From assembly GCF_021347895.1 (NCBI RefSeq), contig NC_067116.1, forward strand, positions 46,115,128-46,179,127: a DNA stretch of 64,000 nucleotides, read 5' to 3'. The position numbers were made by a program, and so were the translations under genes. The notes beneath the pieces were generated by a model, which saw nothing but the letters and a program-made list of their open reading frames with translations, did not search any database and had not been told where the DNA came from. The DNA is from Acanthochromis polyacanthus (lineage: Eukaryota > Chordata > Actinopteri > Pomacentridae). Below are positions 58,461 through 64,000 of this stretch, piece after piece. Position 1 is the first letter of the stretch, and each line of letters begins with the position of its first letter.

Positions 58461-59998
58461 TGTTAGACATACTATGGTGTTTAATTTGGACAATATTCAT
58501 GATCCTTTTGTTAAGGAAACTGCTCTATAGTGTTTTTCAGTGTACTTTACATTATCATATGGTATGTTTTTATAGCATGTTTGAAAAATGGCACTTCAAC
58601 ATAGCATGGTGTTAATTTTGGACAAAATTTGAGTTTTCTTTCAATGAAAACTGCTCTACAGTGTTAACAGTGTACTTTACATTATTTCATTTTGCAGTGT
58701 GCATTTTTGTTCGACATACTATACTATGGCGTTTATTTTGGACAAAACTCAGCCTTATGTTTCGAAGAAAACTGCTCTATGCTGTTTCACAGTTGACTTT
58801 ACTACATTTCATTTGGAAGTGTGCATTTGTATTTGCCAATCCGCGTTTGTATGTTGCAGTGTGTGCGTTTGTATCTTGCAGTGTGCGTTTGCATTTTTGT
58901 TCGACATACTATGGTGTTTAATTTGGACAAAATTCATGATCCTTTTCTCCCCTAAGGAAACTGCTGTGTAGTGTTTTTCACAGTGTACTTTAAATTATCA
59001 TATGGTGTTTAATGGCATGTTTGAAAAATGGCATTATTTTGGCATGGTGTTACTTTTGGACAATGTGGTTTTTTTTTTTTTTTTTTTTTTTCCCCCCCCA
59101 AGGAAAACTGCTCCATAGTGTTAACTGTACTTTCGGTTATTACACTTTGGAGTGTGCTTTTGTGTGACATACTGGACTATGGCGTTTATTTTGGACAACA
59201 TTCATGATCCTTTCTTTTTTTCCCCCCCAAAGGAAATGGCTCTATCGTATCTTTTCACAGCCCCCTTTACATTATTTCAACTTGCAGTGCATTTGTGTTT
59301 TGCAGTGTGCATTTGCATGGTTGATTGAAAAACTACACTATCATGTTTATTTTGGACAAAATTCATGATCTTTTTTCAAAGAAAACTGCTAGTGTTTTTC
59401 ACAGCCTACTTCACATTTAGTCTTGAGTGTGTTTGACATAGTATGGCGTTAAATTTGGACAAAATTCATGAATTTTTTTTCTCCAAAGATGACTGCTCGA
59501 GTGTTTGTTACGCTGTACATTACATTATCATATGGTGTCTTTTTGGCATGTTGGGGAAAATGGCATTATTTCAACATAGTATGGTGTTAGTTATGGACAA
59601 AATTTATGTTTTGTTTCACGGAGAACTGCTCTAGTTTTTGGAAGTGTACTTTACATTATTTCATTTTTGCATGGTGTGCATTTGTATTTGTGCTTGACAT
59701 ACTGTACTACGGTGTTTATTTTAAATAAAATTTGACTTTTTTAAAAAGAAAACTGCTTGAGTTTTTTTCCACAGCTACTTTCCATTGTTTCATCTTGGAG
59801 TTTGTTTTGCAGTGTGTGCTTGAATAGTTGTTCAACATACTATACTAAGCCATTTATTTTGGACAAAATTCATGCTCCTTTTATTCCCCCCAAAAGAAAA
59901 CTCCTTTACAGATTTTCACAGCCTTATTTACACTATTTTGCTTTCCAGTGTGCTTCTGTATCTTGCAGTGTGCGTTTATATCTTTGATGGACAAACTA

Positions 59999-60206
59999 CA
60001 GCCATGGCCATAAGTTTGGACACAAGTACCATGATGCTTGTGAATCTGAGGAAATTGTCACTTACAATATAAAACAGTCATAGCCATCAACCAAAATGAA
60101 ATACTTCATTTTGGTATGACTGGTGTATGTATAAATATTGTAAGTGACAATATCATAAGATTCACAAGCATCATGGTACTTGTGTCCAAACTTATGGCCA
60201 TGGCTC
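59999..60206. mobile_element. Tc1/mariner hairpin MITE, 208 bp
   Basis: Inverted ends AGCCATGGCCATAAGTTTGG (left) and its reverse complement (right), with TA on both sides (59997-59998, 60207-60208). The inverted repeat continues for about 50 bp (GACACAAGTACCATGATGCT) and, with a gap, through ATTGTCACTTACAATAT to a central hairpin (ACCAAAATGAA/TTCATTTTGGT), so almost the whole element folds. It marks the border between satellite and the 30-bp minisatellite. Confidence 0.9.
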
Positions 60207-60224
60207 TACCACATTCATTTGTGA

Positions 60225-63200
60225 CGGGTTAAGTGTGGTAGCTGGGGGGGTGGGTCTAGGGTTAAGTGTGGTAGCTGGGGGGTGGTCCTAGGGTTAAGTG
60301 TGGTAGCTGGGGGGTGGTCTAGGGTTAAGTGTGGTAGCTGGGGGGTGGTCCTAGGGTTAAGTGTGGTAGCTGGGGGGTGGTCTAGGGTTAAGTGTGGTAG
60401 CTGGGGGGGTGGCTAGGTTAAGTGTGGTAGCTGGGGGGTGGTCTAGGGTTAAGTGTGGTAGCTGGGGGGTGGTCTAGGGTTAAGTGTGGTAGCTGGGGGT
60501 GGTCTAGGGTTAAGTGTGGTAGCTGGGGGTGGTCTAGGGTTAAGTGTGGTAGCTGGGGGTGGTCTAGGGTTAAGTGTGGTAGCTGGGGGTGGTCTAGGGT
60601 TAAGTGTGGTAGCTGGGGGTGGTCTAGGGTTAAGTGTGGTAGCTGGGGGTGGTCTAGGGTTAAGTGTGGTAGCTGGGGGTGGTCTAGGGTTAAGTGTGGT
60701 AGCTGGGGGTGGTCTAGGGTTAAGTGTGGTAGCTGGGGGTGGTCTAGGGTTAAGTGTGGTAGCTGGGGGTGGTCTAGGGTTAAGTGTGGTAGCTGGGGGT
60801 GGTCTAGGTTAAGTGTGGTAGCTGGGGGTGGTCTAGGGTTAAGTGTGGTAGCTGGGGGTGGTCTAGGGTTAAGTGTGGTAGCTGGGGGTGGTCTAGGGTT
60901 AAGTGTGGTAGCTGGGGGTGGTCTAGGGTTAAGTGTGGTAGCTGGGGGTGGTCTAGGGTTAAGTGTGGTAGCTGGGGGTGGTCTAGGGTTAAGTGTGGTA
61001 GCTGGGGGTGGTCTAGGGTTAAGTGTGGTAGCTGGGGGTGGTCTAGGGTTAAGTGTGGTAGCTGGGGGTGGTCTAGGGTTAAGTGTGGTAGCTGGGGGTG
61101 GTCTAGGGTTAAGTGTGGTAGCTGGGGGTGGTCTAGGGTTAAGTGTGGTAGCTGGGGGTGGTCTAGGGTTAAGTGTGGTAGCTGGGGGTGGTCTAGGGTT
61201 AAGTGTGGTAGCTGGGGGTGGTCTAGGGTTAAGTGTGGTAGCTGGGGGTGGTCTAGGGTTAAGTGTGGTAGCTGGGGGTGGTCTAGGGTTAAGTGTGGTA
61301 GCTGGGGGTGGTCTAGGGTTAAGTGTGGTAGCTGGGGGTGGTCTAGGGTTAAGTGTGGTAGCTGGGGGTGGTCTAGGGTTAAGTGTGGTAGCTGGGGGTG
61401 GTCTAGGGTTAAGTGTGGTAGCTGGGGGTGGTCTAGGGTTAAGTGTGGTAGCTGGGGGTGGTCTAGGGTTAAGTGTGGTAGCTGGGGGTGGTCTAGGGTT
61501 AAGTGTGGTAGCTGGGGGTGGTCTAGGGTTAAGTGTGGTAGCTGGGGGTGGTCTAGGGTTAAGTGTGGTAGCTGGGGGTGGTCTAGGGTTAAGTGTGGTA
61601 GCTGGGGGTGGTCTAGGGTTAAGTGTGGTAGCTGGGGGTGGTCTAGGGTTAAGTGTGGTAGCTGGGGGTGGTCTAGGGTTAAGTGTGGTAGCTGGGGGTG
61701 GTCTAGGGTTAAGTGTGGTAGCTGGGGGTGGTCTAGGGTTAAGTGTGGTAGCTGGGGGTGGTCTAGGGTTAAGTGTGGTAGCTGGGGGTGGTCTAGGGTT
61801 AAGTGTGGTAGCTGGGGGTGGTCTAGGGTTAAGTGTGGTAGCTGGGGGTGGTCTAGGGTTAAGTGTGGTAGCTGGGGGTGGTCTAGGGTTAAGTGTGGTA
61901 GCTGGGGGTGGTCTAGGGTTAAGTGTGGTAGCTGGGGGTGGTCTAGGGTTAAGTGTGGTAGCTGGGGGTGGTCTAGGGTTAAGTGTGGTAGCTGGGGGTG
62001 GTCTAGGGTTAAGTGTGGTAGCTGGGGGTGGTCTAGGGTTAAGTGTGGTAGCTGGGGGTGGTCTAGGGTTAAGTGTGGTAGCTGGGGGTGGTCTAGGGTT
62101 AAGTGTGGTAGCTGGGGGTGGTCTAGGGTTAAGTGTGGTAGCTGGGGGTGGTCTAGGGTTAAGTGTGGTAGCTGGGGGTGGTCTAGGGTTAAGTGTGGTA
62201 GCTGGGGGTGGTCTAGGGTTAAGTGTGGTAGCTGGGGGTGGTCTAGGGTTAAGTGTGGTAGCTGGGGGTGGTCTAGGGTTAAGTGTGGTAGCTGGGGGTG
62301 GTCTAGGGTTAAGTGTGGTAGCTGGGGGTGGTCTAGGGTTAAGTGTGGTAGCTGGGGGTGGTCTAGGGTTAAGTGTGGTAGCTGGGGGTGGTCTAGGGTT
62401 AAGTGTGGTAGCTGGGGGTGGTCTAGGGTTAAGTGTGGTAGCTGGGGGTGGTCTAGGGTTAAGTGTGGTAGCTGGGGGTGGTCTAGGGTTAAGTGTGGTA
62501 GCTGGGGTGGTCTAGGGTAAGTGTGGTAGCTGGGGGGTGGTAGCTGGGGGTGGTCTAGGGTTAAGTGTGGTAGCTGGGGGTGGTCTAGGGTTAAGTGTGG
62601 TAGCTGGGGGTGGTCTAGGGTTAAGTGTGGTAGCTGGGGGGTGGTCTAGGGTTAAGTGTGGTAGCTGGGGGGTGGTCTAGGGTTAAGTGTGGTAGCTGGG
62701 GGGTGGTCTAGGGTTAAGTGTGGTAGCTGGGGGGTGGTCTAGGGTTAAGTGTGGTAGCTGGGGGTGGTCTAGGGTTAAGTGTGGTAGCTGGGGGTGGTCT
62801 AGGGTTAAGTGTGGTAGCTGGGGGTGGTCTAGGGTTAAGTGTGGTAGCTGGGGGGTGGTCTAGGGTTAAGTGTGGTAGCTGGGGGGTGGTCTAGGGTTAA
62901 GTGTGGTAGCTGGGGGTGGTCTAGGGTTAAGTGTGGTAGCTGGGGGTGGTCTAGGGTTAAGTGTGGTAGCTGGGGGTGGTCTAGGGTTAAGTGTGGTAGC
63001 TGGGGGGTGGTCTAGGGTTAAGTGTGGTAGCTGGGGGTGGTCTAGGGTTAAGTGTGGTAGCTGGGGGGTGGTCTAGGGTTAAGTGTGGTAGCTGGGGGTG
63101 GTCTAGGGTTAAGTGTGGTAGCTGGGGGTGGTCTAGGGTTAAGTGTGGTGGCTGGGGGTGGTCTAGGGTTAAGTGTGGTGGCTGGGGGTGGTCTAGGGTT

Positions 63201-64000
63201 AAGTGTGGTAGCTGGGGGTGGTCTAGGGTTAAGTGTGGTGGCTGGGGGTGGTCTAGGGTTAAGTGTGGTAGCTGGGGGTGGTCTAGGGTTAAGTGTGGTG
63301 GCTGGGGGTGGTCTAGGGTTAAGTGTGGTGGCTGGGGGTGGTCTAGGGTTAAGTGTGGTGGCTGGGGGTGGTCTAGGGTTAAGTGTGGTGGCTGGGGGTG
63401 GTCTAGGGTTAAGTGTGGTGGCTGGGGGTGGTCTAGGGTTAAGTGTGGTGGCTGGGGGTGGTCTAGGGTTAAGTGTGGTAGCTGGGGGTGGTCTAGGGTT
63501 AAGTGTGGTAGCTGGGGGTGGTCTAGGGTTAAGTGTGGTGGCTGGGGGTGGTCTAGGGTTAAGTGTGGTGGCTGGGGGTGGTCTAAGGGTTAAGTGTGGT
63601 GGCTGGGGGTGGTCTAGGGTTAAGTGTGGTAGCTGGGGTGGTCTAGGGTTAAGTGTGGTAGCTGGGGGTGGTCTAGGGTTAAGTGTGGTAGCTGGGGGTG
63701 GTCTAGGGTTAAGTGTGGTAGCTGGGGGGTGGTCTAGGGTTAAGTGTGGTAGCTGGGGGTGGTCTAGGGTTAAGTGTGGTAGCTGGGGGTGGTCTAGGGT
63801 TAAGTGTGGTAGCTGGGGGTGGTCTAGGGTTAAGTGTGGTAGCTGGGGGTGGTCTAGGGTTAAGTGTGGTAGCTGGGGGTGGTCTAGGGTTAAGTGTGGT
63901 AGCTGGGGGTGGTCTAGGGTTAAGTGTGGTAGCTGGGGGTGGTCTAGGGTTAAGTGTGGTAGCTGGGGGTGGTCTAGGGTTAAGTGTGGTAGCTGGGGGG
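60225..64000. repeat. 30-bp G-rich minisatellite, about 125 units
   Basis: The unit is GGTTAAGTGTGGTAGCTGGG followed by GGTGGTCTAG. It runs to the window end, so its full length is unknown. 60481-62500 is nearly uniform 30-bp units. Edges have 31-bp units with one extra G (62630-63080 and 60235-60480), and 63140-63610 is a block with the A-to-G variant GTGGTGGCTG. The 686-codon and 189-codon open frames are artefacts of a period divisible by three. Contains TAGGGTTA in each unit. Confidence 0.97.

Larger units (their letters stand above)
53091..59996. repeat. ~165-bp satellite array
   Basis: Order within a unit: TTTATTTTGGACAAAATTCA, TGATCCTTTTTTCAAAGAAA, ACTGCTCTATAGTGTTTTTC, ACAGCCTACTTTACATTATT, TCATCTTGCAGTGTGCATTT, GTATCTTGCAGTGTGCGTTT, GTATTTTTGTTCGACATACT, ATACTATGGCG. 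Unit length varies (about 130-190 bp) through indels and changes in the number of 20-bp TTGCAGTGTGCATTTGTATC subunits. Roughly 25-30 units, interrupted by two copies of a 1-kb non-satellite segment. The many phased ORFs (Cys/Phe/Val-rich) are repeat artefacts. Confidence 0.88.

Noticed and set aside
58233..58500. CRISPR-like regular repeats at 58283-58460 and elsewhere
   Set aside because: Repeats are contiguous with no spacers, and the genome is a vertebrate's. It is a minisatellite.
60455..62515. 686-codon open frame of Gly/Ser/Val/Leu repeats
   Set aside because: The 30-bp period is a multiple of three, so any frame without a stop in the unit stays open. A 29-bp unit near 60808 changes the peptide from RVKCGSWGWS to GLSVVAGGGL repeats. 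No splice context or domain.

Overview
The window is genomic DNA from a ray-finned, probably percomorph, fish. The evidence is two intron-containing vertebrate genes with fish-like divergence, introns full of fish-typical transposons (L2-clade LINEs, an RTE-like tail, Tc1/mariner, hAT, piggyBac and THAP-type elements, Ty3/gypsy), and long satellite tracts. No rRNA, tRNA, CRISPR array or bacterial-style operon is visible.

Layout. 1-3.2 kb: intergenic, with a 46-copy 10-bp minisatellite at 781-1240. 3.2-15.5 kb (+): tab3, a TAK1-binding adaptor, with a CpG-rich promoter and 5' UTR exon, then six coding exons (4173-4274, 6369-7611, 9782-9942, 10261-10354, 14212-14295, 14662-14807) that join in frame to 609 codons plus stop. 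They encode an N-terminal CUE domain, a coiled coil with TAK1-binding segment, and a C-terminal RanBP2-type zinc finger. 15.5-18.2 kb: short intergenic spacer. 18.2-31.4 kb (-): tmem47, a four-pass claudin-fold junction protein, with three coding exons (31213-30988, 21143-21000, 18409-18231) that join to 182 codons plus stop. The two genes are convergent. Both map to Xp21 in human, where DMD lies between them; no DMD is seen between them here.

The tmem47 introns hold an L1-like element with an intact ORF1 but no visible ORF2, whose 3' tail stops about 17 bp from the exon 2 splice donor, and a three-level transposon nest with a THAP-domain exon. 31.4-40.5 kb has no host gene that I can see. 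Its main feature is an L2-like LINE (33.4-37.2 kb) interrupted by three DNA transposons with perfect 8-bp target duplications; one of these carries a RecQ-helicase-like fragment and is itself split by a TTAA-flanked piggyBac-type element. 40.5-64 kb is satellite-rich: a short TTTGTGTCTCT-type array, a ~140-bp family, a ~165-bp family with a tandem ~2.54-kb higher-order duplication, a 20-bp minisatellite, and about 125 copies of a 30-bp G-rich minisatellite running off the window end. Insertions within these arrays include a composite non-coding repeat with nested L2 and hAT copies, two solo LTRs, and a decayed gypsy integrase region.

Only tab3 and tmem47 look like functional host genes. The possibly new biology lies in the repeats: the half-LINE with its own CpG promoter motifs, the helicase-carrying transposon, a repeat family carrying CTCF-like motifs, and the telomere-motif G-rich minisatellite.
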